From Hydrogenispora ethanolica (lineage in GTDB: Bacteria; Bacillota; UBA4882; UBA8346): 56,646 bases of DNA. Made by a program: the position numbers and the translations under genes. Under the pieces are notes generated by a model, which saw only the letters and a list, made by a program, of their open reading frames with translations, did no database searches and was not told where the DNA came from. Below, piece after piece: positions 1 to 7,290 of the stretch (its first letter is position 1; each line of letters starts with the position of its first letter). The stretch spans positions 1 to 56,646 of the forward strand of contig NZ_SLUN01000038.1 in NCBI RefSeq assembly GCF_004340685.1, read 5' to 3'.

Positions 1-128
1 TCTCTTGGTTTGGTTCGAACTTTTTTAGGTTTTTAAAAATTTTGCTTGACGTGGCACTTCCATATCAGGGATGGTCTTCATCCTTGTAAGGGATCGTATG
101 ATCCTTTCATAGGATCCTGCGATCCTTT

Positions 129-317
129 CTTCCCGAAAGGTCATCCTAGCTTCCCGGAGCCTCGGGGAACCTTCCCCAAGGTTCCGGGATAAAGGACCAA
201 TCCTTCGGGATGCTTCCCCAAACCTCCGGGAAAGAGGACGGAGCTTTCGGGAAGCATCGACAAGCCTTGAGGAAACATCCCCGAGATTCCGGGAAGCTTC
301 CCCGGGTTCCATCCCCG
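129..317. repeat. 21-bp tandem array (nine degenerate units)
   Basis: Nine consecutive units of exactly 21 bp begin at 129, 150, 171, 192, 213, 234, 255, 276 and 297. The unit is loosely CTTCCCC, a variable core, then TTCCGGGAAG. Because 21 is a multiple of three, open frames across the array read as heptads (for example LSRRFGE, ASRRIGP on the minus strand) and give spurious ORFs of 92-136 codons. None of these has a convincing ribosome site, so I treat the array as non-coding. A run of GATCCTTTC motifs precedes it at about 90-130. Confidence 0.8.
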
Positions 318-328
318 GATCGGGAGAA

Positions 329-345
329 GATAGCCGGGTTGATTT
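329..345. repeat. Dispersed 17-bp module, copy 1
   Basis: GATAGCCGGGTTGATTT is identical here and at 3099-3115. Similarity continues about 15 bp on either side (GAGARGATAGCC before, TTCTTTT-like sequence after). In this copy the module directly follows the 21-bp array. It marks a dispersed intergenic repeat of unknown nature. Confidence 0.6.
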
Positions 346-431
346 TGAAATCTTTTCGGGAGAGGGATGCGGCAAAAAATGATACCCAAACGACCTCCGT
401 TGATACAAAGAGAAAACAATCGTATGAAGCA

Positions 432-470
432 GCAACCGGCAAATCTGCTGTCATAAGATTTGCCGGTTGC
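432..470. terminator. Strong 15-bp hairpin, terminator-like
   Basis: The arms GCAACCGGCAAATCT (432-446) and AGATTTGCCGGTTGC (456-470) are perfectly complementary with a 9-nt loop. The T-richness after the stem is weak on the plus strand (CGTTTCCTAT). It may terminate transcription entering from the left, or may be part of the repeat-rich intergenic block. No gene inside the window needs it. Confidence 0.5.
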
Positions 471-537
471 CGTTTCCTATCGGAATGATTCTTTGGACGT
501 TTGCTGATCGCTTATCCCAGACTTGCGTGACTTCTAT

Positions 538-620
538 ATAAGTTGAATTAAATATCTGTTATGCATCATGTCCCTAAAACCGGCCATGATGGATAAATTA
601 AGGAATTTATTTCATCCTAT
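538..620. repeat. Palindromic MITE-like element, family B, copy 1
   Basis: The left arm ATAAGTTGAATTAAAT is paired with a right arm GGAATTTATTTCATCCTAT. The centre contains ATGCATCATGTCCC and CATGATGGATAAATTAAGG, which are almost identical in the copy at 56343-56425. The right arm overlaps the 3' end of the neighbouring minus-strand gene. No transposase is present, so this is a non-autonomous element or a structured intergenic repeat. Confidence 0.65.
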
Positions 621-1450
621 CTATCAAGATTTTTCAATATCTCTTCGTAACGCTCAGTCCCCAGGTCGCTGGTTTCCCCTTTATTACAGAAAACCAACCC
701 GGCTAACTTCTGATTCGGACGTTCCACAATCAGCTTGCCCTTCATTAGCTTGGACTCTAAAACACCAAGCGCTTCTAGAAATCTCGGGTCTTTCTTTGCC
801 TTATCATAAAAAGACAGCACATAGACATAGAAGAAAAGGTTGTAATTGAAGAAAGGGTACGCCACTTGCATGAATAGGGTGCCGATTCCATAGTGGCAAG
901 GTCCGAGAGGGGCACGGGTTTCCCAATGATCGAGCAAGAATTCTACCGTTTTGTCGAGAGAATCATGGGTATTGCGAAAAGGTGTAAATCGGAAGGCATC
1001 CAAAGCCGCCAGCGTGGGGCCGGGATTGGAGAATTCTGTTTCCGGGCCTCTTCCGAAGCTAAACTTATTACAACGCCAGCCGCCATCGCGATGCTGAATT
1101 TCCAAGAGGTGCTCAAAGGTTCTCTTGAGCCTGCTATCCGAAGCATAACCCAAATGACAAAGCGTTCGGGCGGCGTGAATGGTATGGCAAGGATATATTG
1201 CGCCTTGCGGGGACAGCTTAAATCGCCCGTCTTCCCGCCACGCACTGAAGATCAGCTCGGCAGTCTCTTTCAATACCGGTTCGGAACGGTCCATTCCCAG
1301 GTCTGACAGCATCAATGCGCAATCGAGGGTGGTAAATGGGCTTCCTTTCATGAGTCGCCGGTCGGGAGTGGCCCAATAATCAGCACCATTGTCATGGCGT
1401 TTTGCCAAAATCGCTTCCACATCGGATTGATACTGCTTTGCGATGGCCAT
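617..1450 (-). CDS. Prenyltransferase/squalene-cyclase-like alpha/alpha-toroid repeat protein
   Basis: This 277-aa protein shows repeated helical units of the terpenoid-cyclase/protein-prenyltransferase toroid type: TTLDCALMLSDLGM (about 40-53), then PCHTIHAARTLCHLGY and QHRDGGWRC further on. The DGGW-type motif and alternating helices support the fold. I see no DxDD or DCTAE cyclase signature and no signal peptide, so the enzymatic activity is unknown and a scaffold-like role is possible. It lies just downstream of the XRE regulator gene on the same strand (30-bp gap), so the two may share a transcript. Its 3' end runs into a MITE-like element. Confidence 0.6.
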   Translation of the reverse strand: MAIAKQYQSDVEAILAKRHDNGADYWATPDRRLMKGSPFTTLDCALMLSDLGMDRSEPVLKETAELIFSAWREDGRFKLSPQGAIYPCHTIHAARTLCHLGYASDSRLKRTFEHLLEIQHRDGGWRCNKFSFGRGPETEFSNPGPTLAALDAFRFTPFRNTHDSLDKTVEFLLDHWETRAPLGPCHYGIGTLFMQVAYPFFNYNLFFYVYVLSFYDKAKKDPRFLEALGVLESKLMKGKLIVERPNQKLAGLVFCNKGETSDLGTERYEEILKNLDR

Positions 1451-1480
1451 TGCTATCGAACCCCTTTATCTTGCTTGTAG

Positions 1481-1849
1481 CTACTTTCTTCCCTTCTTCT
1501 CCAGCGCCACCTGGCAACGATTTTTCTGCAAAATGACCTTTACCACGTCCAATACCAACCGCTGATCCTCGGATTCCATCCGATCCACTTCCACCATGGC
1601 TTCAAATACTTCCGGATTGCGGACCGGGAGCGCGGCCGTTTGCTCTTCTCGCTCGGAGACCAGATATTCAATGGGCACTTGAAAGAAGTCGGCCAATTTG
1701 CGGAAGGTTTCCATGGAAGGTCTGACGCCCGATTCGACTTTGGCGATATAGTTCTCCGAGAGACCGAGCAACCTACTTAACTCCGACTGAGTCAGGTTTT
1801 GTTCCTTCCGGAGCTTTTTTAACTTGGCGCCCAAGACGTTTTGCGGCAT
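1481..1849 (-). CDS. XRE-family transcriptional regulator
   Basis: This 122-aa protein has an N-terminal Cro/CI-type helix-turn-helix (about residues 7-62; QSELSRLLGLSENYIAKVESG is the core). Its C-terminal half is short and charged. The ATG is preceded by GAAAGGATC, a good ribosome site. The upstream AT-rich intergenic DNA carries two identical 13-bp direct repeats and a plus-strand promoter, which suggests it represses itself and a divergent transcript. XRE proteins often act as antitoxins for RES toxins. The RES gene here starts 2.7 kb away in a separate operon, so a link is speculative. Confidence 0.85.
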   Translation of the reverse strand: MPQNVLGAKLKKLRKEQNLTQSELSRLLGLSENYIAKVESGVRPSMETFRKLADFFQVPIEYLVSEREEQTAALPVRNPEVFEAMVEVDRMESEDQRLVLDVVKVILQKNRCQVALEKKGRK

Positions 1850-1877
1850 AAAAAGATCCTTTCACAAAAACATACTT

Positions 1878-1933
1878 ATTATTAGTATAAAATAATGGAA
1901 TGTTATTGACTTATATATAAATTATTAGTATAA
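1878..1933. promoter_or_regulatory. Paired 13-bp direct repeats (candidate XRE operators)
   Basis: ATTATTAGTATAA occurs at 1878-1890 and again at 1921-1933. The starts are 43 bp apart, about four helical turns. The second copy overlaps the -10 box of a divergent plus-strand promoter. The pair lies between the XRE gene and the next plus-strand gene, which fits an autoregulatory operator. Confidence 0.55.
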
Positions 1934-1934
1934 T
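1906..1934 (+). promoter_or_regulatory. Plus-strand sigma-A type promoter
   Basis: TTGACT (1906-1911), a 17-nt spacer and TATAAT (1929-1934) give a near-consensus housekeeping promoter. It points towards the gene at 2192 and leaves a leader of about 250 nt. The -10 box lies inside the second 13-bp repeat, so repressor binding there would block it. The leader (1940-2190) holds no other ORF that I can support. Confidence 0.6.
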
Positions 1935-2191
1935 TTATTTGGAAATATTCTCCTGAATTTCATCAATTAACTGTATATCGCGGAATCCGGGATCAACCGG
2001 AAGAAGTATCATGCCGTTCAGAAAAAAGCGGAGCCGCCATTCATCAATAAAAGCCGGTAATATCCCTCATTCTCGATTCATTTTACCATAAACAGGATTC
2101 TGGCTCAAGGCGGAGAACCGTTCCCGCCGGAAAAGAACCGTTATATCACGGTATGTCTCCTTAATAAACCATTAAGCCAGGAGGTCCCGCC

Positions 2192-2500
2192 ATGTTAACC
2201 GATAACAGCAAAGGCATTCAAAAATTTATCCTCCATCGTCTCTGGCAGATTCATGAGGAGATCGTCAAACTTGACCCGGAATACGGGGAGCTTGGAGAGG
2301 AACCAGGTCAATTGCTGAAACAGCTCGCCGCCAAGTTGACTCCGGAAGACCAAAAACTCCTGGACCGTTATGATTGCCGCCGGATGGATCAGATGAACCG
2401 GCAGGACGAATTGATCTATAGTGAGGGATTGATGGACGGGATGTTATTCGGGTATTGGGTCGCCATGGCGGGGCAGGGAGTGGAAAGGATCAGGGTCTGA
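2192..2500 (+). CDS. Small conserved-looking hypothetical protein
   Basis: This 102-aa acidic protein has a perfect ribosome site (AGGAGG) 8 nt before the ATG. It is predicted to be mostly helical, with an amphipathic N-terminal half (LHRLWQIHEEIVKL) and a C-terminal segment YSEGLMDGMLFGYWVAMAG. There are no cysteines for metal binding apart from one in YDCRRMD, and no transmembrane segment. I do not recognise the family. It is the first gene behind the promoter controlled by the XRE operator candidates. Confidence 0.6.
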   Translation: MLTDNSKGIQKFILHRLWQIHEEIVKLDPEYGELGEEPGQLLKQLAAKLTPEDQKLLDRYDCRRMDQMNRQDELIYSEGLMDGMLFGYWVAMAGQGVERIRV

Positions 2501-2668
2501 TGCAAAGGCGGTCGGCGCCGCTTCCATCGTCCCGGGTTGCGTTCTGACACGCAAATAGCGGATTTTCAAAATAGAGACAATCTATGCGTAACAGGGTTTA
2601 TAATGGATTAAAGCCATCGTTGTATGCTACTTGCGAATGATGAATTCATTTTGAAAGGAAGTGCGCTT

Positions 2669-3076
2669 ATGGATACATCAAAAAAGCCATTATTCAGTCA
2701 TATTGACTGTATAGAACTCTACACTCCGGACATACAGCAGGGAATTGAATATTATTGCAACAGTCTTGGGTTGAAAGTTTTATGGAAATCCGCTTCCGAA
2801 GCGGGCCTTGGAATGAGTGAGGGAATCACCGAAATTGTCATTCAGAACCAGCGCAAAGAACAGAATATTGATATCAAAGTCGATTCCGTAATCGAAGCGG
2901 TGAAAGAAATCGAAAAGGCGGGAGGTCAAATCATCTACGGGCCTTTTGACATTCGAATCGGGAAATGCGCAGTTGTAAAAGATCCCTGGAACAATCGATA
3001 TGTAATCTTAGACACTACCAAAGGCACCTATATTACTGACCATGACGGGAATATTATTGGACAGAACAAACCTTGA
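2669..3076 (+). CDS. VOC-superfamily (glyoxalase/bleomycin-resistance-like) protein
   Basis: This 135-aa single-module protein reads HIDCIELYTPDIQQGIEYYCNSLGLKVLW at its start and GPFDIRIGKCAVVKDPWNNRYVILD near its end. That is the paired beta-alpha-beta-beta-beta pattern of vicinal-oxygen-chelate proteins. The ATG at 2669 is chosen because AAAGGAAGTG lies just upstream; the in-frame ATG at 2624 has no comparable site. The first His (HID) and a late Asp/Glu region could bind metal, but the substrate cannot be told. It appears to be a single-gene unit. Confidence 0.8.
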   Translation: MDTSKKPLFSHIDCIELYTPDIQQGIEYYCNSLGLKVLWKSASEAGLGMSEGITEIVIQNQRKEQNIDIKVDSVIEAVKEIEKAGGQIIYGPFDIRIGKCAVVKDPWNNRYVILDTTKGTYITDHDGNIIGQNKP

Positions 3077-3489
3077 GTCCGTCCCTGAATCATGAGAGGA
3101 TAGCCGGGTTGATTTAGGAATTCTTTTTGGGGGGAGCGAACAACCATCAAAAAACCAATTCCTGCGATCGGAACTGGTTTAGGGAAAGTGAAGATATGGA
3201 ATGAGGAGAATGAGAAGTATATTTCAGGCCGGTAGGAGTTCCGGGAGTGGACTTCCCGGTTGTGGCGGGAGCTTATTCTTCCCATTCTTCTTTTCCCGCC
3301 TCGTTCATCAGCCGGGCATATATGCAATGAATCCTTGATGGATATGATTTGCGAAAATAACGAATGCTTCACCGTGGGGAACTATGAATCGGACGAAGGC
3401 GATGGAGGAAGTGAGGGTGTTGTTGGAATTTATTAGATTTAAGTATTTGTGAGACGGAAAATAATTTTAAACCAGTCCTCTTTTGATTC
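3077..3489. other. Intergenic region with repeat fragment
   Basis: There is no gene I can support here. The stretch contains copy 2 of the 17-bp module (3099-3115) and small GC-rich inverted repeats (TTCCGGGAGTGGACTTCCCGG near 3238). An unlikely minus-strand ORF (3028-3372) shares a few residues with ORFs over the window-start array only because of the shared repeat. Base composition drops sharply at about 3425, where the AT-rich island begins. Confidence 0.5.
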
Positions 3490-4566
3490 TTAATCACTTA
3501 ACTTATCATATTTATATTTTATCCTTCGAATATCATAAACATTCACAGTTGAACATCTATAAAGGGTTTCATCAAATATCGCCAGATTATAACCATCTTT
3601 ATTCATTGTACTTTGATACTCTATACCCGCAAATCCACAGCTTTTGATAAAATCACTGATATATTGAGTAGGTAGATAATCAAGCAAACTATCATGTCTA
3701 CGCATGGGTTTGGCGATATCATGACTTATTTTTTGTAGATGTTTTTTATTTACTGCATGAAACTTTTTATCGCTCCCCCAAAAAGGGCTAATCTGATCCA
3801 CATGTGTTAAATCAATTACCTCGATATCCTGTTTTAAAATAAACTTTCCAACCGCCACATAATCATAAATGCCTGCCCTAATTTCATTGATAGCCGTTAC
3901 AGCTGTATCGGCAAGGTACAGACAACTTATACCTGCAGAATTAGCTCTTCCAGCTGTAGCTTTATCTGAGGGTGGCGCACCCATTTCATCAGTATTAAAG
4001 CCGGTCTTATCGGTACAAATTCTTGCTCTGTAAAATACTTTTCTCGTCTTATATGATTTCTTAATAAGATTACATAAACTAAAGAATTTTTCTTTATTTA
4101 TACAATCCGTATGGAAACGGTTAATCGTTTTTAATCCTTCAACGAAATCCTCCCACTCGCAAGTTTTCATAATTGAATTTTCTTGAAGATATTCTTCTTG
4201 ATTCAATTCCAAAATCCCAATCGGTGCATTAAACAATTCGGGATGTTCTTCATATCTCTTATGACAGATACCAACTATAGCCTTGTCTGCTAGATCACTA
4301 TCGAGATTAAAAATATTCCATCGTATACAAAGTTCATCTTTTAATAAGTTCCTATCCTCGGAAGGATAGTTATTAGGCAAATCGTCATTAATAGTATAGA
4401 TATCTAATAGATCATCAAACATCCCTTCTAATTGATTATTGGTATCAGTATTGTATATAAAAACATTTTCTTTTCCACATAATTCACAAGCACCAATTTG
4501 ATTTAACTTTTCAATGGTAGCTCTTATTATTGTATCTTTAAAACATTCTTTACAACATATCATCAC
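3490..4566 (-). CDS. RES-domain protein (putative NAD+-degrading toxin) with N-terminal zinc ribbon
   Basis: This 358-aa protein has an N-terminal Cys cluster (C4, C5, C8, then C27-x2-C30), as in HEPN/RES N-terminal domains. The C-terminal RES domain runs from about 175 to 345: FYRAR (R180), GRANSAG (206-212), LYLAD followed by TAINEIR (E228), DYLPTQYISDFIK and GIEYQS. The Arg and Glu signature residues are present, and a Ser lies in the GIEYQS region. Characterised RES toxins of Xre-RES pairs degrade NAD+; that activity is inferred here. The gene is the last of three. Its GTG at 4566 shares a base with the TAG of the upstream gene, and an ATG follows at 4563 behind GAGGTGG. Very AT-rich compared with its surroundings. 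Confidence 0.85.
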   Translation of the reverse strand: MMICCKECFKDTIIRATIEKLNQIGACELCGKENVFIYNTDTNNQLEGMFDDLLDIYTINDDLPNNYPSEDRNLLKDELCIRWNIFNLDSDLADKAIVGICHKRYEEHPELFNAPIGILELNQEEYLQENSIMKTCEWEDFVEGLKTINRFHTDCINKEKFFSLCNLIKKSYKTRKVFYRARICTDKTGFNTDEMGAPPSDKATAGRANSAGISCLYLADTAVTAINEIRAGIYDYVAVGKFILKQDIEVIDLTHVDQISPFWGSDKKFHAVNKKHLQKISHDIAKPMRRHDSLLDYLPTQYISDFIKSCGFAGIEYQSTMNKDGYNLAIFDETLYRCSTVNVYDIRRIKYKYDKLSD

Positions 4567-5498
4567 TATTCCACCTCATCAAGGTATTGTCCAATCAGCT
4601 CAATGTGGTGCATTATTGTAAGCTTTTTAATTGTTCCCAGCCCGGGATATGTTTCATTTTTAAAATGCATTAAAAGTTCCTTCAATCCCAATGTATTCAT
4701 TTTATGTGTCATATCCCAATTATTGAGTTTCTTCAACGCCTCATAAAATTTTCCCGCCGGATTTGTGATATCCTCATTGGAATCAGAAACAAAATGCTTA
4801 ATACGCAAACTCTTATCTTCTGCAAAATAAACGACATGTAAAGCTACGGCATAGGGTGCAAAGCCAGCTTCTAAAAAATTATCTCCTACAATAGAAAAGT
4901 CCGAAAAACCAATGAACTCATCATCTTGATAAAATAAATGATCATCGGAAAAGGGCTCATCAATTTCTGCATAATCAGTATTTCGATTCTGTTTTTCAAA
5001 CTTGTCATCAAGTAAAATCCTATTGCTTTTAATTTTACGTCTAAAAACACTTTCATCGGGAATCAACGAATAACGAGGAGATTCTGTGGAAAACTCTTCT
5101 GAATAAAGATCAATAAAATCACGATTATTACATATGACCATTAAATCTTTTTTATTGAATTCTTTTATTTTTAACTGAGTAAGTTCTGACTGTGAACTGG
5201 TATTAAAAATATGAGCTTTTATTACCAGCTGGTTTCTTAATAATTCTTCATACTTTTTCGAAATTTCGCTTTTCTTTTCGTCTTTTAAATCTTTGAGGAA
5301 CGAACCCACTTGAGGATTATGGATGATGGCTATTTCATTTTCATTTTGAATATACGAATTTAAAGTATTAATCAATGTTGAAGATAATTTTATCGGCTCA
5401 ATAACAGGCATGACATGTTTTCCAAGACGTTTAGAATCCACTAACTCACTCAAAGCCAGCAACTCGTATTGTCGACCCCGTAAGTACGGAAAATACAT
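4566..5498 (-). CDS. sce7725 family protein
   Basis: This 310-aa protein starts MYFPYLRGRQYELLALSEL and continues GKHVMPVIEPIKLSSTL, the characteristic opening of the sce7725 family. As I recall, that family is related to phage Beta-protein-like proteins and usually sits next to an sce7726 gene. I chose the ATG at 5498 over the TTG at 5513: it lies 4 nt after the upstream stop, behind a run of G, and matches the usual family start. There is no signal peptide or transmembrane segment. The biochemical role is unknown. Its tight coupling to a nuclease-like gene and a RES gene suggests a conflict or defence function. Confidence 0.85.
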   Translation of the reverse strand: MYFPYLRGRQYELLALSELVDSKRLGKHVMPVIEPIKLSSTLINTLNSYIQNENEIAIIHNPQVGSFLKDLKDEKKSEISKKYEELLRNQLVIKAHIFNTSSQSELTQLKIKEFNKKDLMVICNNRDFIDLYSEEFSTESPRYSLIPDESVFRRKIKSNRILLDDKFEKQNRNTDYAEIDEPFSDDHLFYQDDEFIGFSDFSIVGDNFLEAGFAPYAVALHVVYFAEDKSLRIKHFVSDSNEDITNPAGKFYEALKKLNNWDMTHKMNTLGLKELLMHFKNETYPGLGTIKKLTIMHHIELIGQYLDEVE

Positions 5499-5502
5499 AT
5501 CA

Positions 5503-6354
5503 TTAACCCCCAAACTCGTTATTCAAGAACAAATTCAGCTGTTGATACTCACCTTTTTTAAACTTCGCAAAATAAGCCAGAAATTTCAATTCATAAGGTA
5601 TATTTTTGTATTCCTCAATTTCTATATTAGTTCTCTTTTTTAATTCATTCAACATATAATAATAAGATTTTTCGAGGTGAATATTCTTAAAAAGTTTATA
5701 ACATTGATTATAATGATTGACTTGCGATACCACAGGGATTTCTCCATAATGAATTTTAATAATATTCTCAAATTCCGCTTTTCTCAAAAGCTTAAACATA
5801 ATTTTTGAGTCTAAGCGAGAGTCATCCTTACTTGGTTCCTTTCTGAGGCTCAATGTGTTACGTTTAGTCAAAATATAAATACCAACAGGACTATTATTTA
5901 ACAAATCATCTAGTTTATCAAAATTATCCTCACAAGTTACTACACATACATGATCGAAAGCCTTATAATAATCACTTAACTGATTTTCTAAACGTTCAAA
6001 ACTATCTAATTCTGTCTTTATTTCATAAACAACAGCTTTTCCGTTTATTAATATGAAATCGGCCTTTGATTTGCCAATTGGCATCTCAGTTAAAGCTGTA
6101 GTTGTTTTTAAACTATGTTTAGCAAGTAATAATTTATTCAATAAAGTATTTTTATAAAAATATTCGTTTCGATAGTTATATGTCATAATTTTATAAATTT
6201 CACTTATGAGGATTCGATTGCTCTTAGTTTCGATGTCGTTTATATATCGGTTAATAACTTCAACATATGTGCGGTTAAAATTTTCTGTAAGTAGATCAGC
6301 AAATGTATTCCGGGTAAAAAATCTGTTCAAGATAATATTGTTACTTGAATTCAT
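5503..6354 (-). CDS. sce7726 family protein, PD-(D/E)XK nuclease-like
   Basis: The 283-aa product (from the ATG at 6354, behind GGAGAGGG) has a restriction-endonuclease-like core. E90 precedes it; then D99 in KSKADFILING, eleven residues, and E111-I-K113 in VVYEIKTELDSF. This is the D-x11-E-x-K arrangement of PD-(D/E)XK enzymes. After it comes NQLSDYYKAFDHVCVVT, also typical of that fold. It is the first gene of the three-gene operon; its stop lies 4 nt before the ATG of the sce7725 gene. Nuclease activity is inferred from the motif. Strongly AT-rich, which suggests horizontal acquisition. Confidence 0.85.
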   Translation of the reverse strand: MNSSNNIILNRFFTRNTFADLLTENFNRTYVEVINRYINDIETKSNRILISEIYKIMTYNYRNEYFYKNTLLNKLLLAKHSLKTTTALTEMPIGKSKADFILINGKAVVYEIKTELDSFERLENQLSDYYKAFDHVCVVTCEDNFDKLDDLLNNSPVGIYILTKRNTLSLRKEPSKDDSRLDSKIMFKLLRKAEFENIIKIHYGEIPVVSQVNHYNQCYKLFKNIHLEKSYYYMLNELKKRTNIEIEEYKNIPYELKFLAYFAKFKKGEYQQLNLFLNNEFGG

Positions 6355-6392
6355 TTTATCACCCTCTCCCAGCAACCTAATGATACAAATTC

Positions 6393-6401
6393 ATTTTACC
6401 A
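6393..6401 (-). promoter_or_regulatory. Extended -10 promoter of the sce7726-sce7725-RES operon
   Basis: On the minus strand TGGTAAAAT (6401-6393) is an extended -10 element. It lies about 35 nt before the ATG of the sce7726 gene. The -35 region is poor. No terminator or second promoter is visible between the three genes, so one transcript is likely. Confidence 0.45.
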
Positions 6402-6536
6402 CAGTCCCGCCTTTTTAAAAGACATTTATTTACAATTACCTTTTACTGCCTTACTACTAATCATCCTAATCTTCGCGTCCTCCGAGGTCACTTTCGACAT
6501 TCCGGAACTCTCCCTGGCGATTATCCAAACCGCCGC

Positions 6537-6968
6537 TCATTTATCCCGATCTTGCCGGGATGGTTGCGAAACGCCGAGATAATCCATAAGGGCGGTTTGA
6601 AATATCTTTGAATAATTCACGCCTTGAGCTTCGGCCAGCTCTTTTAACCACGCGGGTATGGTCAGATTTGTCTTAACAGCCCGGTTATCCAACTCATTCC
6701 TTACCAAATCGGGAAAAACCGTAATGGGGGAAACAAGATATCCCGCCGCGGTTTCCGGGTCCACCTGCGGGCTTTTGGAGGGGAGCGGCAATTCGTCTCC
6801 GTCTTTTTCCATACCGTAGACATGCAGCTCTAATGCTTCAGTGGCCTGTTGCCGCGCGGCTTCAAAATCCTCGCCATAGCTCACGCAACCCGGAAGATCG
6901 GGAAAATATACGCTATACCCTGTTTCAGTGGGTTCAAATACGGCCAAATAAGTCAATTTACGCATCAT
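6537..6968 (-). CDS. hicB: HicB-family antitoxin
   Basis: This 143-aa protein has an N-terminal partial RNase-H fold typical of HicB (LAVFEPTETGYSVYFPDLPGC, then EDFEAARQQATEALELH) and a C-terminal ribbon-helix-helix or helix-turn-helix DNA-binding tail (TNLTIPAWLKELAEAQGVNYSKIFQTAL). HicB neutralises the mRNA interferase HicA and represses the hicAB operon. The ATG at 6968 follows a GGAGAG site; a second ATG is directly after it. It lies 27 bp downstream of the hicA stop, the usual hicA-hicB order. Because hicA is damaged, this antitoxin may be orphaned. Confidence 0.9.
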   Translation of the reverse strand: MMRKLTYLAVFEPTETGYSVYFPDLPGCVSYGEDFEAARQQATEALELHVYGMEKDGDELPLPSKSPQVDPETAAGYLVSPITVFPDLVRNELDNRAVKTNLTIPAWLKELAEAQGVNYSKIFQTALMDYLGVSQPSRQDRDK

Positions 6969-6995
6969 CGATGGCTCTCCTTTCGCGAATGGGCT

Positions 6996-7157
6996 TTACT
7001 TTTTTAACCCCGCTTGCTTAAATATGCTATTCAGCGTACCGGGAGCAATATCCCCTTTACGGTTTGGCACCGTGACTTTACCGGGTTTGCCGGGTTGAAT
7101 ATGGGAGCCCTTGGTTCTTTCTTCAACCGGCATCCATCCATCTTGATATAAAATTTT
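6996..7157 (-). pseudogene. hicA: hicA toxin remnant, 5' end replaced by a dispersed repeat
   Basis: Fifty-three codons of HicA remain: KILYQDGW, then GSH (the catalytic-His motif region), PGKVTVPNRKGDI and the diagnostic GTLNSIFKQAGLKK end. The family's usual first ten or so residues, including the start codon, are missing. Upstream of 7157 the frame continues without a stop into a dispersed repeat (reading VSRDFITWLLK) until a TAA, but it contains no ATG, GTG or TTG. The GSHHQF-type region is also shortened. The most likely reading is inactivation by repeat insertion. Translation from a non-standard codon in the repeat cannot be excluded. Confidence 0.75.
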
Positions 7158-7290
7158 TAGAAGCCATGTGATAAAGTCTCTCGAAACGGAAATTAGCTCA
7201 TAAAAAGATTTAAAACGACTTTATCACTTGCTTCAGGCAATCGCTGTGACCCTTCCGGCTTTTTAGCCGGGTTTATCACAGCTCTTTTAG
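7158..7290 (+). repeat. MITE-like repeat, family A, copy 1 (interrupts hicA)
   Basis: This 133-bp element begins TTAGAAGCCATGTGATAAAG and ends TTTATCACAGCTCTTTTAG, so its ends are imperfect inverted repeats. Internally GTGATAAAGTC pairs with GACTTTATCAC, and CCGGCTTTTTAGCCGG forms a small hairpin. It is almost identical, in reverse, to most of the copy at 34281-34448. Its left end abuts hicA codons directly. Confidence 0.75.

Noticed and set aside
25-454. Overlapping 92-136 codon frames over the 21-bp array
   Set aside because: Their heptad look comes from the 21-bp period. None has a good ribosome site, and several frames on both strands are open together.
3028-3372. 114-codon minus-strand frame
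   Set aside because: No ribosome site, low-complexity composition, and overlap with the end of the VOC gene. Its similarity to window-start frames is due to a shared repeat.
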